Shown: positions 27,700 to 36,366, counted from the stretch's first letter. The stretch: 64,000 nucleotides of DNA from JBPOFM01 sp041391925 (GCA_041391925.1 JAWKNA010000003.1:620001-684000); one strand, 5' to 3'. The notes: a model not told the origin generated them from the letters alone. A program made the numbers and translations.

Positions 27700-29088
27700 A
27701 TGTTAGATTCAACCGCTTTAAAATCATTGATTGCTTCTGGGGAAGGCTATAATTTAGAATTCAAAAAATCGATTCCAAGCAAAGCCAAGGATATTACAGA
27801 GGAACTATGTGCCTTTGCCAATGCAGCAGGGGGTACTCTCCTTATAGGGGTAGATGACAACAACACTATCCAAGGCGTTACTTTTGACAATGTTAAACGT
27901 TCGGCAATTCAAAATTCAATAAAGGAGATTACACCAAATCTTCATTGCGAGATATATCAAGTTGAAGTAGAAGGAAAACAAGTTGTGGTCATAGAAGTGC
28001 CTTCAGGCCATAAAAAACCTTATGTCTTATCGGGTGCTATTTATGTTCGCCAAGGTCCTAATTCTCAAAAACTAACTGGTGCTGAAGAGATGCGTGATTT
28101 TTTTCAGCAATCAGATAAAATTTATTTTGATGAAGCGCCTTGTAAGGCAGCTGATGTAACTCAAGATATTCCTGAAGATAATATTAGGCATTTTAGAGTA
28201 ATGGCAAATCTAAATTCACCGGTTTCAAATGACCAGGTCTTTAATAGTTTAAAACTTGTTACCGATGATGGGATTCTTAAAAACGGAACGGTTCTGTTTT
28301 TTGCAGAAAAGCCAGAGAAGTTTTTTGAAAAGGCCGTAATTCGTTGTATTGCGTTTGATGGTGTGGACAAACGCTTCATCGAAGATGATAAAGTAATGTT
28401 TGGTTCGTTGTATAATCAATACTTACTGGCAATGTCATGGCTAAAGAAAAAATTAAATGTTCGTTATGATATTGAAGGAGCGGGTTCACAACCAAGAGAT
28501 GAAATTTGGGAAATTCCCCAAACCGTTTTTAGAGAAGCAATAATTAATGCTTTGGCTCATAGAGATTATTATGATAAAGGAGCTCGTATTACAATTGAGG
28601 TATTTAATGATAGAGTTGAAATATCTAATCCTGGTGGTTTAGTTAGCGGGATTCCAAAAAATGAATTCGGAAAAAGAAGTTTAAGTAGAAATCCTCTAAT
28701 ATTTGGTCTATTTGAAAGAATAAGAATGGTAGAACAGATAGGGTCGGGTATTGGAAGGATGAGAGATTTGATGCTAGATGCTAACTTAACAGAACCTGAA
28801 TTTAATACAGAAGGGATGTTTACAGTAACGGTTAGAAGGCCTTTTGATTTTAACAAGTGGGTAGATAAGTGGGTAGAAAAACTTACTGATAATAGAATTA
28901 ATATTATTAAAGCTATTAATGAAAATGCAAAAATTTCTAAAAGAGAATTAGAAGATAAAATTAGCATAAGCTCTACTGCTGTTGATAATAATCTAGATGC
29001 TCTAAAAGATTTAGGACTTATAGAAAGAGTAGGGGGAGCTAAAGGAGGATACTGGAAAATAAACTATATACTTCCTAAAGGTGGGTAG
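27700..29088 (+). CDS. AlbA_2 (Schlafen-like) ATP-binding protein with C-terminal winged helix
   Basis: 462 residues from ATG 27700. The N-terminal AlbA_2 domain (SGEGYNLEFKKSI ... LCAFANAAGGTLLIGVDDNNTIQGV) is followed by a RecG-like/HATPase-type C-terminal region (VFREAIINALAHRDYYDKGARITIEVFNDRVEISNPGGL, MVEQIGSGIGRM) and a winged helix (KISKRELEDKISISSTAVDNNLDALKDLGLIERVG). Known relatives are transcription regulators and, in some cases, defence accessory genes. Placed between the DnaC-like ATPase and DRT3, it is cargo. The last 230 bp are tandemly repeated in decayed form just after the stop. Confidence 0.85.
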   Translation: MLDSTALKSLIASGEGYNLEFKKSIPSKAKDITEELCAFANAAGGTLLIGVDDNNTIQGVTFDNVKRSAIQNSIKEITPNLHCEIYQVEVEGKQVVVIEVPSGHKKPYVLSGAIYVRQGPNSQKLTGAEEMRDFFQQSDKIYFDEAPCKAADVTQDIPEDNIRHFRVMANLNSPVSNDQVFNSLKLVTDDGILKNGTVLFFAEKPEKFFEKAVIRCIAFDGVDKRFIEDDKVMFGSLYNQYLLAMSWLKKKLNVRYDIEGAGSQPRDEIWEIPQTVFREAIINALAHRDYYDKGARITIEVFNDRVEISNPGGLVSGIPKNEFGKRSLSRNPLIFGLFERIRMVEQIGSGIGRMRDLMLDANLTEPEFNTEGMFTVTVRRPFDFNKWVDKWVEKLTDNRINIIKAINENAKISKRELEDKISISSTAVDNNLDALKDLGLIERVGGAKGGYWKINYILPKGG

Positions 29089-29320
29089 AAAGGTGGGTAG
29101 AAAAACCTTACTGATATTAGAATTAATAGTATGAAAGCTATTAATGAAAATGCAAAAGTTTCTAAAAGAGAATTAGAAGATAAAATCAGCATAAGTCCTA
29201 CTGCTATTGATAATAATCTAGATGCTCTAAAAGATTTAGGTCTTATAGAAAGAGTAGGGAGTTAAAGGAGGACATTCAATAATTAATTATATACTTCCTT
29301 AAGTGGGTAGAAAGGTAGGT
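28855..29320 (+). repeat. Tandem duplication of the winged-helix coding end
   Basis: The sequence from 28855 (AAGTGGGTAG) repeats from 29079 with a period of 224-225 bp. The second copy has single-base gains and losses (for example an extra C near 29106 and a shortened G run near 29257) and so is not translated. A third start of the unit is visible at about 29297-29320. The rest of the gap up to 29548 is A+T-rich with no gene seen. Confidence 0.85.
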
Positions 29321-29548
29321 AGACACTGTAACTGCCTGCAAACATAATTCTTATGTTTTCTATAATGGTCACAGTATACACTTAATACATAGAACTACCC
29401 CTTGATTTGGTGGTTTTTAATAGAAAGTGGTTTAAACAAGAATTTAACTATCAACAAATTTTAGCAAAATGAGGTAATCCGTAATAAATCAACTACATAA
29501 TTTGTATCTTTATGATGTTGAATAGTCCAAATTATTGTTAAATTCCGG

Positions 29549-29582
29549 AGCTAATGATATTTCATTGGCTTTTATTTTTATT
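29549..29582 (+). terminator. Leader terminator / attenuator in front of the first RT gene
   Basis: AGCTAATG (29549-29556) pairs with CATTGGCT (29563-29570; one G-T), loop ATATTT, followed by TTTATTTTTATT. It ends 17 nt before ATG 29599. It would stop read-through from the mobile-element genes or act as an attenuator for the defence operon. It also argues against the earlier ATG at 29554, which lies inside the stem. Confidence 0.6.
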
Positions 29583-29598
29583 AAAGTTTTTATTAAAA

Positions 29599-31065
29599 AT
29601 GTTAGACCAATCATTTTCATCTAAATCATTTCAAGAAATTTTCGATAAAGAAAATCGTAAAGGAATCAATGTTGAGAAAAGATACAAAGAAGACTTTGCG
29701 GATTCTATAGCTAAAGTTGGAGAATTAAAAAATATAAGGAAACGAATACAACAAGAAACAGATTTTGATGTAAAAAAGCTGCTTTATACAGAAAAGAAAA
29801 AATTAAAAAAAGAAAGGGATGCACTTGTTTCAGGTGTTTTAGATACAATTGCAGATGAAATCAATTTACATATTATTAATTTGGAATTAGGAGGCACTTA
29901 TGGAGGACAGAGCTATGTGTTTGAAAATAATGTGCATAATTTTTTTATTTCTAAAAAAATTCAAGACAATATAAATAAGACTTATGACGTAAAACAATCT
30001 TCAAGATATGCGATATTAAGCGAGTTTTTAAACCTATTAGAAGATAACTTTCCTAAATATGTTATTCGTACAGATATAAAAAGTTTTTACGAATCAATTC
30101 CTCAAAAGAAATTATTGGATAAAATCAATAATGATTATTTATTAAGCATAAAAACGAAAAAATTTATCAGTCAAATTTTTACGAGCTATAATAATTTAAC
30201 AGGTCAAGCAAACCCTGAAACAGCTAAAGGTGTTCCAAGAGGAGTTGGTATAAGTGCTTATTTATCGGAACTCTTTATGAGAAGCATTGATAATAAAATT
30301 AGGGAGCTTGATGATTTGGTTTATTATGCAAGATATGTAGATGATATAATTGCTGTTTTTGTACCTAAATCGAAAAATATTGATTCAATGCAATTAATTG
30401 ATTATAAAGACAAATTAACAGATTTAATTACAAGTGAAGGACTTGTATTGAATGTAAAGAAAACAAATGATTACAATCTTTTAGAAGGACTTCAATTTAT
30501 ACGATTTGAGGATACTTCAAGAAATTTTAAACCAAAAATAATTAACTACTTGGGCTATGAAATAGGTAGTGTGAAAAATGGAAAGTTTTTTAGATTAAGC
30601 ACAAGATTATCAGAAAACAAAATCAACAAATATTTCAATAAAATAAAATTGTCATTTCAACATTTTGAAAAGAAAAACAAACATAACAGAAAAGATGCTT
30701 TTAAGTTATTGTCTGCCAGAATCAACTATCTCACTTCGAATACAAAGTTGAGGAATAATAAAGATAAGGTTTTTGTTGGAATCTATTATTCAAATCCATT
30801 TTTGAATAGTGATGTATCTCTTGAAAAACTACAAACAAGACTCAAGTGGAGTATAGACAGGGCTGGATTTACAAACAATGAAAAACAAATAATGCTAAAA
30901 TATTCTTTCATTGACGGATTTAAGAAGAAAACTTTTCAAATATTACCATTAAAAAACAAAAAGTATAAAAGCCACAACAAAAAACGGAATGATGTGATTA
31001 ATCAGAATAATAAAGGTGTATTGCAATTTGGAATTGCAGAAATCAATTCAATTTGGAAAAGATGA
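29599..31065 (+). CDS. drt3a: Reverse transcriptase, antiphage DRT type 3 first subunit (Drt3a-like)
   Basis: 488 residues from ATG 29599. RT motifs are in order: motif A VIRTDIKSFYESIP (catalytic Asp), GVPRGVGISAYLSELFM (motif B), YVDD at 246-249 (motif C), and a motif D/E region ending YLGYEIGS. The N-terminus MLDQSFSSKSFQEIFDKENRKG matches Drt3a as I recall it. No maturase, endonuclease or integrase domain is present, as expected of a defence RT (UG3 group). It overlaps drt3b by 4 nt (ATGA), and a structured RNA follows drt3b. Published work, recalled and not checked, reports that Drt3a copies an AC-repeat in the system's RNA. The region is more A+T-rich than its neighbours, a sign of transfer. 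Confidence 0.9.
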   Translation: MLDQSFSSKSFQEIFDKENRKGINVEKRYKEDFADSIAKVGELKNIRKRIQQETDFDVKKLLYTEKKKLKKERDALVSGVLDTIADEINLHIINLELGGTYGGQSYVFENNVHNFFISKKIQDNINKTYDVKQSSRYAILSEFLNLLEDNFPKYVIRTDIKSFYESIPQKKLLDKINNDYLLSIKTKKFISQIFTSYNNLTGQANPETAKGVPRGVGISAYLSELFMRSIDNKIRELDDLVYYARYVDDIIAVFVPKSKNIDSMQLIDYKDKLTDLITSEGLVLNVKKTNDYNLLEGLQFIRFEDTSRNFKPKIINYLGYEIGSVKNGKFFRLSTRLSENKINKYFNKIKLSFQHFEKKNKHNRKDAFKLLSARINYLTSNTKLRNNKDKVFVGIYYSNPFLNSDVSLEKLQTRLKWSIDRAGFTNNEKQIMLKYSFIDGFKKKTFQILPLKNKKYKSHNKKRNDVINQNNKGVLQFGIAEINSIWKR

Positions 31066-33362
31066 GAAGAAAAACAGGACATAATATTGGATACAAGAAA
31101 GAACGAGTTGTTCTTTCAGACATATTGCCTTATGAGGTTCCACCATTTTTTTCAAATAGACATTTTTATAATTTTTTGGTTAAAAACAAGGTTGCCATTA
31201 ATGAAGATGATAGGACAATTCAATTCAAAAAAGATAATACTGGAGTATTAAAAAGATTGATTCAAATCCTTTTTGGAATTGATAAAAATGTAAATTTCAC
31301 AAGTAATGCAGAATTTGATTCTTTTACTTTCAATGAAAAAACTTTTAATGAGAAACTTTTTCTAACGATTCCTTTTAAATTCAAGATAACACATAAAGAC
31401 AATGATTATAGGGAATTGACAGTAATCCATCCAATAAATCAGCTTTATTTGGTAGGATTTTACGATAAGTATAAAAACACGATTCTTTACAACACGAAGT
31501 TGAGCAGATTTTCATTAAGAAAACCGAGTAAAGTTTCATCATTAAAATACTATAAAGACAATACCAATAAAAAGAAGAAATCTATAAACCAAGATATTGA
31601 AATAATTGAAACTACAGACAAAGAATATACAAGTCTAAAAACTTTCTTTTCTTATCAGAAGTATAGTAATATCTATGAGTTTTATGAGTCATACGAATAT
31701 CAACGAGCAGAAAAACGTTTTGATAATTTAATGAAATTTGATGTGTCAAGATGCTTTGATAGTATTTATACTCATACTCTTTCGTGGGCGTTATCCAATA
31801 AAAAAATTGTCAAGGATAATTTAGGAACAAACAAAGATTCATTTGGAGGAAAGTTCGATAGAGTTATGCAACAAATGAACTACAATGAAACAAATGGTAT
31901 TATAATTGGTCCGGAATTTTCAAGAATATTTGCCGAATTAATTTTGCAAAGAATTGATAAAAATGTTGAAAAAGAACTATATCGAAAAGGATATAAATAC
32001 AAGGAGGATTATGATGTTTACAGATATGTAGATGATTTTTTTGTGTTTTACAATGATGATAGGATTAAATCTGAAATTTTAGATTTATATAACATTAAAC
32101 TCAGAGAGTACAACTTGCATTTTAATGAATCTAAAACACAAATTATACAAAAACCAATTATAACCAACATTACAATTGCTAAGGAAGAAATCAGAATATT
32201 AATAGATTCGTGTAAAATTTTTCGTTTAGACGATGATGAATCAAATAAGCAATTGGGATTGAAGTATTACAAGGCAAAAGATATAATCACGAATTATAAA
32301 TTAATCCTTTCAAATACAAACACAAGTTATAAAGACCTGCAAAATTACTTTTTGGCAATCATCTTCAATAAACTGAAAAGCTTAATTAAGACAATACAAA
32401 ATGAACAAGAAACCTTACTTCATTTATATGCTCAAAAACGTGAAACAGAAACAAAGTTAAATAATGTTGGGGAAGATGAAAAACCGAAACATCAAGAAAA
32501 ATTAGACGAAATTCTCGAAGAAATAAAAGAGCAAGAGAAGAAATTGAAATCGTATCATTATCAATTATTGAAAAATATTAATGAAATAATTGAATTGACA
32601 TTTTTTATTTATTCCGTTCTTCCTAGAGTGACTTATTCTATAAAAGTTTGTCACATATTATTTAGAATTATCGATTTTATTAAAAATCAGGAGCGAACAA
32701 GGCAAAGTTATTTAGTCAAAGTTCCAAATGCGAGTTTAAATGAACTAAAGTATATAGCGTTTGATTTTGATAAAAAGCACAACATTTTCAAAAAAATATA
32801 TGATGGCATTTCATTAATATTTCAAAAAAGTCTTTCATCTGAATATGCAGAAGTAGAAACTTTGTACTTACTACCAATCATAAACGAATTAGGAGAAAAT
32901 TACCGCTTTGAAGAAGAATTAATCAATAAGCATTTTAGGGTTTTTCAGTTAGATAAACAAGATAACAAGATTCCTAATATCAGTTTAAATTACTTTACCA
33001 TTATTTCTTTATTGAACTATATAAATGTAGATTCCAATCAAAAATATAGTGAAATAAGAAAGGATATACAGAATATAATTATTGAAAAATTTAATAACTT
33101 TGAAAAGAATAATGCGGAAGATATTTTCCTATTAATTGATGTGCTTACTTGCCCATATATAGGAAGTTCGGATGCGGAAATAAAAAATTTTAGGCGACAA
33201 ATTTTAGATAAAATAAAATTTTTTGATGCAGGTACAAGTAATGCTGATAAAGATATTATTATCGAAACAATCGCAAGTTATACTTCTGATTGGTTTTACA
33301 GTTGGAAAGAAAACGATTTAGGCAAAGAACTAAACACTAAACGAGGTCATAGCGTTTATTAA
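31062..33362 (+). CDS. drt3b: Reverse transcriptase, antiphage DRT type 3 second subunit (Drt3b-like)
   Basis: 766 residues from ATG 31062, which overlaps the drt3a stop; a TTG at 31053 is less likely. The N-terminus RRKTGHNIGYKKERVVLSDILPYEVPPFFSNRHFYNFL is the Drt3b type. RT motif A is LMKFDVSRCFDSIYTH and motif C YVDD is at 322-325, so both catalytic Asp are kept. A long C-terminal region (about 390-766) contains a coiled coil (about 440-500) and is not RT-like. Recalled reports say Drt3b makes the complementary AC strand without a nucleic-acid template. Translational coupling suggests a fixed ratio to Drt3a. It likely belongs to the UG8 group. Confidence 0.9.
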   Translation: MRRKTGHNIGYKKERVVLSDILPYEVPPFFSNRHFYNFLVKNKVAINEDDRTIQFKKDNTGVLKRLIQILFGIDKNVNFTSNAEFDSFTFNEKTFNEKLFLTIPFKFKITHKDNDYRELTVIHPINQLYLVGFYDKYKNTILYNTKLSRFSLRKPSKVSSLKYYKDNTNKKKKSINQDIEIIETTDKEYTSLKTFFSYQKYSNIYEFYESYEYQRAEKRFDNLMKFDVSRCFDSIYTHTLSWALSNKKIVKDNLGTNKDSFGGKFDRVMQQMNYNETNGIIIGPEFSRIFAELILQRIDKNVEKELYRKGYKYKEDYDVYRYVDDFFVFYNDDRIKSEILDLYNIKLREYNLHFNESKTQIIQKPIITNITIAKEEIRILIDSCKIFRLDDDESNKQLGLKYYKAKDIITNYKLILSNTNTSYKDLQNYFLAIIFNKLKSLIKTIQNEQETLLHLYAQKRETETKLNNVGEDEKPKHQEKLDEILEEIKEQEKKLKSYHYQLLKNINEIIELTFFIYSVLPRVTYSIKVCHILFRIIDFIKNQERTRQSYLVKVPNASLNELKYIAFDFDKKHNIFKKIYDGISLIFQKSLSSEYAEVETLYLLPIINELGENYRFEEELINKHFRVFQLDKQDNKIPNISLNYFTIISLLNYINVDSNQKYSEIRKDIQNIIIEKFNNFEKNNAEDIFLLIDVLTCPYIGSSDAEIKNFRRQILDKIKFFDAGTSNADKDIIIETIASYTSDWFYSWKENDLGKELNTKRGHSVY

Positions 33363-33366
33363 AATA

Positions 33367-33508
33367 TTTGGGGCAAGGTACTCAAGAAATTGAGTACACT
33401 CTTAAAAGCCATAATTTGGAGTTCAATTTGGTAACTTTCACACACAAGCCCCAACAAAACTTTTAGAGTTTTTAGGGGTGAAGGTAGAGTCTTCACCCTA
33501 TTTTTTTT
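33367..33508 (+). ncRNA. Structured RNA downstream of drt3b with CACACACA tract, probable DRT3 template RNA
   Basis: TTGGGGC (33368-33374) pairs perfectly with GCCCCAA (33448-33454) and closes a domain of about 87 nt. Inside are an 8-bp hairpin with a GAAA tetraloop (33378-33397), a small AGTT/AACT hairpin (33420-33436), and an unpaired CACACACA (33439-33446) directly before the closing strand. A strong terminator ends the RNA at about 33508. The 5' end is not known: no clear promoter is visible, so the RNA may be cut from the drt3b mRNA or start inside drt3b. The position, AC-repeat and fold fit the template RNA of DRT3. Confidence 0.8.
33473..33508 (+). terminator. Intrinsic terminator of the DRT3 unit
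   Basis: GGGTGAAG (33476-33483) pairs perfectly with CTTCACCC (33491-33498), 7-nt loop, one further G-T pair, then eight T (33501-33508). It ends both the drt3 mRNA and the downstream RNA. Confidence 0.9.
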
Positions 33509-33700
33509 AATGATTTCCTCATAAACCAAAAATCCAGTTTTTTTTGCTTGCCTTGGTTTCAGAGTGTATAGAGCTCAAAATCTTTGTCTTTTGATTTATG
33601 GATTTTATACCGAGCGAAGTTGAGAGGCTTCCTTAATGCGCATGTAGTTTTTGACTGCCAACGCGCACACAGCACATTGCTTTTTTGCTTAATAGTATTA

Positions 33701-33955
33701 TTTGCATAATTAGTACAGCAAAAATGCAAAGAGCTGCAGCCAACGCTTTCACAAATACGAGCCTGTATTTAGCGAAGTCGAAATGCCATAACAACGCCTC
33801 GCTATGTTTACATAATGTAATAGTTATAGGAACATCCGCACCACCCAAACACTGCCAAAGCTGTCCTATAACCACATTATGTAAAATATCTCCCTCTGCC
33901 AACGCGCAGTTCAAGCTTTAAAACAAAATCTCGGTCAATTCGAAAGCCGAGATTG
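33701..33955. repeat. Chain of inverted repeats in non-coding DNA
   Basis: Three hairpins occur in a row: TTTGCAT/ATGCAAA (33701-33730); a long one with TTTACATAATGT/ACATTATGTAAA outside and GTTATAGGA/TCCTATAAC inside (about 33807-33884); and AATCTCGG/CCGAGATT (33928-33955). The motif TGCCAACGCGCA is repeated on both sides (33657 and 33897). No gene is visible from 33510 to 34580. The pattern suggests mobile-element ends or a small non-autonomous repeat. Confidence 0.6.
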
Positions 33956-33986
33956 CCACTTTTCCCCGCCACCCTAATCAGCGGTT

Positions 33987-34206
33987 TTAAAAAAATAGGT
34001 CTCTACAGAAAATAGAAACGAGAATAGCCCATTACTTTTTCAGCTTGCTCTTTTATTGTTATTGGAAAGCTAAAAAAGTAATGCACTATTCTTTCTATGC
34101 CAGTATGCGCAGCTTCAGTGAGCGCTGTTATCACAGCACAACACCTCCGCTGCCCATACCGCGCACCATCCATCGCACAATTTTGAAATGAGACCTATTT
34201 TTTTAA
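33987..34206. repeat. 220-bp nested inverted repeat element
   Basis: TTAAAAAAATAGGTCTC (33987-34003) is repeated exactly in inverse at 34190-34206, bounding 220 bp. Near its left end is a second inverted repeat, about 34022-34090, in which GAATAG and ATTACTTTTT find their inverse partners AAAAAGTAAT and CTATTC. No coding frame is convincing. This resembles a MITE-like or satellite element. From 34207 to 34580 I see only low-complexity A-rich DNA. Confidence 0.6.
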
Positions 34207-34584
34207 GCGTATATGCCCCAAAAAGTGGCAACATTTAAATTAGAAAACTCGGTCTGGAACAAGAAAAAAATAAAAAAGAAAAACAAATTATAGGGCTCCC
34301 TACACCAGCCGCACGATGCTGTAAAGGTCAAGCCCTACGGGTTTTGAAAAAAATCTCCACCTTTTTCTAATTATTACAAAACCTTTTCGCTTAAAGATTT
34401 ACTGCAGACTGCCACTGAATACTACAGACTGAAACCACGGTAGTATTTTTTTCAAAAACCTTGACAGCATCACCCACGCCCATTGATGTAGGTTTTTCTT
34501 TTTTCTTTTTTTCAAAAATTTATAGAAGCAAAGCAAAACGGCACACAATGTATAGTTCAATCGACCTAAAATTGGATAACGAAA

Positions 34585-34613
34585 CAAAAAAGCCCAGGGT
34601 TGTCCTGGGCTTT
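34585..34613 (-). terminator. Terminator of the leftward DUF5675 operon
   Basis: GCCCAGG (34592-34598) pairs with CCTGGGC (34604-34610), extended by A-T pairs, with a run of A at 34585-34590 that is a T-run on the minus strand. It lies 9 bp after the last gene of the leftward operon. Confidence 0.9.
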
Positions 34614-34621
34614 AATAGCTA

Positions 34622-34807
34622 TCAATCACGTTTGAAAAGTTTTTTCGCCAAAAACTTAAAAAGCACCGAGGCAACAAAACTGGCAAACGCTCCAATGATG
34701 GCCATAATGATGGTGAGCATAACATCTTCCAATCGAAGCGTTGGAACAATTGACAAAGCCGTACCACCAGCAATGCAGATTTTGTCTTCAAAATTGAACT
34801 GCGTCAT
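34622..34807 (-). CDS. Small membrane protein, holin-like
   Basis: 61 residues with one long hydrophobic segment (about 30-53, LTIIMAIIGAFASFVASVLFKFL) and a basic C-terminus (KLFKRD). Size and topology resemble small phage holins, but no sequence family is recognised. Its ATG overlaps the stop of the preceding gene by four bases, so it is translated in a coupled way. Last gene of a four-gene leftward operon closed by a strong terminator. Confidence 0.62.
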   Translation of the reverse strand: MTQFNFEDKICIAGGTALSIVPTLRLEDVMLTIIMAIIGAFASFVASVLFKFLAKKLFKRD

Positions 34808-35049
34808 GGCAATTCATCATGCTCTTTCAGCGTCTCTTCACTTTCATCACTTTGCACCACAGCCTGACTTACTGCAGTGGCCACAGTACCGGCAACGGTC
34901 AAATAGGTGGCGACTGTAACAACAATCGCAGGCAATGAAATGGGAGCAGCCATAATGGCGCCACCTATGGCAGCTAGAGCTATACCAATGTTTCGCAAGG
35001 TTTTGAAAAAATTCGGGGTAGGTTGTTTATATCGTTCTATAATGTTCAT
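34804..35049 (-). CDS. Small two-helix membrane protein, unknown
   Basis: 81 residues: a polar start (MNIIERYKQPTPNFFKTL), two adjacent Ala/Ile/Val-rich hydrophobic segments (about 20-38 and 40-60), and an acidic tail (SDESEETLKEHDELP). It could be a holin or a small pore-forming partner. It overlaps the DUF5675 gene by 23 nt and the next small gene by 4 nt. No family recognised. Confidence 0.65.
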   Translation of the reverse strand: MNIIERYKQPTPNFFKTLRNIGIALAAIGGAIMAAPISLPAIVVTVATYLTVAGTVATAVSQAVVQSDESEETLKEHDELP

Positions 35050-35449
35050 GGTTTACGGATTTAATGGTTAAAAAAATAGTTTCGTTTCGGTCCTTCGCCT
35101 GATGGACCAGTGATAATAATTTTTGCATGGCAGGAACGGATTGGAGGCCTTTTCCAATTCCATTTAAGGATAATACAGGGGCAATGCATCCCTGCAGCTC
35201 TTTCAGCGCATCATTAGCTGGATGAATCAAGATTAGGCTACGATTCTCAACATTTTCTAACATCAAATGATGCTTGAACTTTGTCGAAAATCTTGGAGTG
35301 AGCTCATACACACCTTCTGGAATGCACGACACTGTTCTTTTATTGTTCAACCAGGGCAACTCAATCGTGTGGCACAAAAAGCTGTTGGAACAAAAGAGAG
35401 CACCATTGGTGCCCTCTTTGAAATAAGCCCTTTCAAGAGTCAGTTCCAT
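35027..35449 (-). CDS. DUF5675-family protein
   Basis: 140 residues: MELTLERAYFKEGTNGALF, FLCHTIELPWLNNKRTVSCIPEGVYEL and LILIHPANDALKELQGCIAPV match the DUF5675 pattern, a family often carried by Bacteroidota phages and elements, of unproven function. The conserved Cys and His residues (CHTIELPW, CIPEGVY, HPAN, GCIAP) suggest an enzyme fold. No signal peptide. It starts 4 bp after the 252-residue gene's stop and overlaps the membrane protein gene. Confidence 0.85.
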   Translation of the reverse strand: MELTLERAYFKEGTNGALFCSNSFLCHTIELPWLNNKRTVSCIPEGVYELTPRFSTKFKHHLMLENVENRSLILIHPANDALKELQGCIAPVLSLNGIGKGLQSVPAMQKLLSLVHQAKDRNETIFLTIKSVNHEHYRTI

Positions 35450-35452
35450 AGA

Positions 35453-36208
35453 TTATGGAGTGTCAATCCCCACAATAGCCAAAGCGTTGTAAGCACCGTT
35501 CTTAAGAGGGTACATTTGCCCATTCACCTCTTGGAAAAACTCCAATCCAATCACTTGCACAATTGGAAGCGTGGAGTTCGCAGTCAAGTTTGCCGTTAGG
35601 TTAGTGGCTGCCACGTTAGAGCTGTCCCAAGGTAAGATAGCTGTGGATTCACTACCGAAAACATGTGTTTCAGCATCAAAATCCAATTCCGCACCACCTA
35701 CAGAAAGTCTAAAGTGGGTTGTACCACCAGGAGCTGCGATAGCGTTCAAAGCAACGAAAGCAGCCACATCAGCAACAACAGTTCCTGCCACCCTGTTGAT
35801 TACGGATGCATAATCCGCAAAAAGCAATGATGCAAGCTTTCCGTTGATGTTGAACTCAAACCCACCCAATAGTGACAAATCACCATTTGGAATAGTCCTG
35901 TCACCACGCTCATTGACTGTGTCAGTTTTCACGACCGCCACCAATTTTTGGGTTAAACGGCTAGTCACACGCTTGTCAGATGCATTTTGCATCAAGTTGC
36001 GCAACGCCACCCGAATCAGTTTGCCACCTTTCCCGGCTGTCCCAAATTCAGAACCGTTTTCACGGGTCCTTTGAAACGCGGGGTCATTCGCAATACGACT
36101 AGCATCAACACCGCCTTTTTCACGTGCTAAATGACCGTCAGAAGTCTTGTAGAAGGAAATACCGCCGATAGTTCCTTTAAGTTTAATAATACCTGTTTGT
36201 TTTGCCAT
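35453..36208 (-). CDS. Protein of unknown function, possibly phage-structural
   Basis: 252 residues... the frame from ATG 36208 begins MAKQTGIIKLKGTIGGISFYKTSDGHLAREKGGVD; a TTG two codons earlier is less likely. The N-terminal KGTIGGISFYK motif is one I have seen in Bacteroidota hypothetical proteins, without known function. The body is Ala/Asn/Thr-rich and beta-like, without signal peptide or membrane segments. As the first gene of an operon with DUF5675 and two small membrane proteins, it may be a particle or tail-fibre-like protein of a phage-derived cassette. That is a guess from context. Confidence 0.78.
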   Translation of the reverse strand: MAKQTGIIKLKGTIGGISFYKTSDGHLAREKGGVDASRIANDPAFQRTRENGSEFGTAGKGGKLIRVALRNLMQNASDKRVTSRLTQKLVAVVKTDTVNERGDRTIPNGDLSLLGGFEFNINGKLASLLFADYASVINRVAGTVVADVAAFVALNAIAAPGGTTHFRLSVGGAELDFDAETHVFGSESTAILPWDSSNVAATNLTANLTANSTLPIVQVIGLEFFQEVNGQMYPLKNGAYNALAIVGIDTP

Positions 36209-36366
36209 ATTCAATTATTTTTTGATTATGAAGCAAATCAAATTAGATTTGTCTACATATCTGAATTTCAATTGTCACCCATTCCGATTTTGATGGTTTT
36301 TGCCAATTGTTCAGGTATGTATACAGCATGAATGGTATGTGGATAAAGCATACATAGAGTATTAAT

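Noticed and set aside
33606..33921. Antisense and sense ORFs across the hairpin region
   Set aside because: They sit in palindromic repeats, have no start context and no resemblance to proteins.
34399..34587. Leftward ORF with basic and hydrophobic residues
   Set aside because: It covers the terminator and low-complexity A-rich DNA, has no upstream signal, and the codons look random.
34461..34919. Rightward 152-codon ORF
   Set aside because: It is antisense to the small membrane genes of the DUF5675 operon and is low in complexity at its start.
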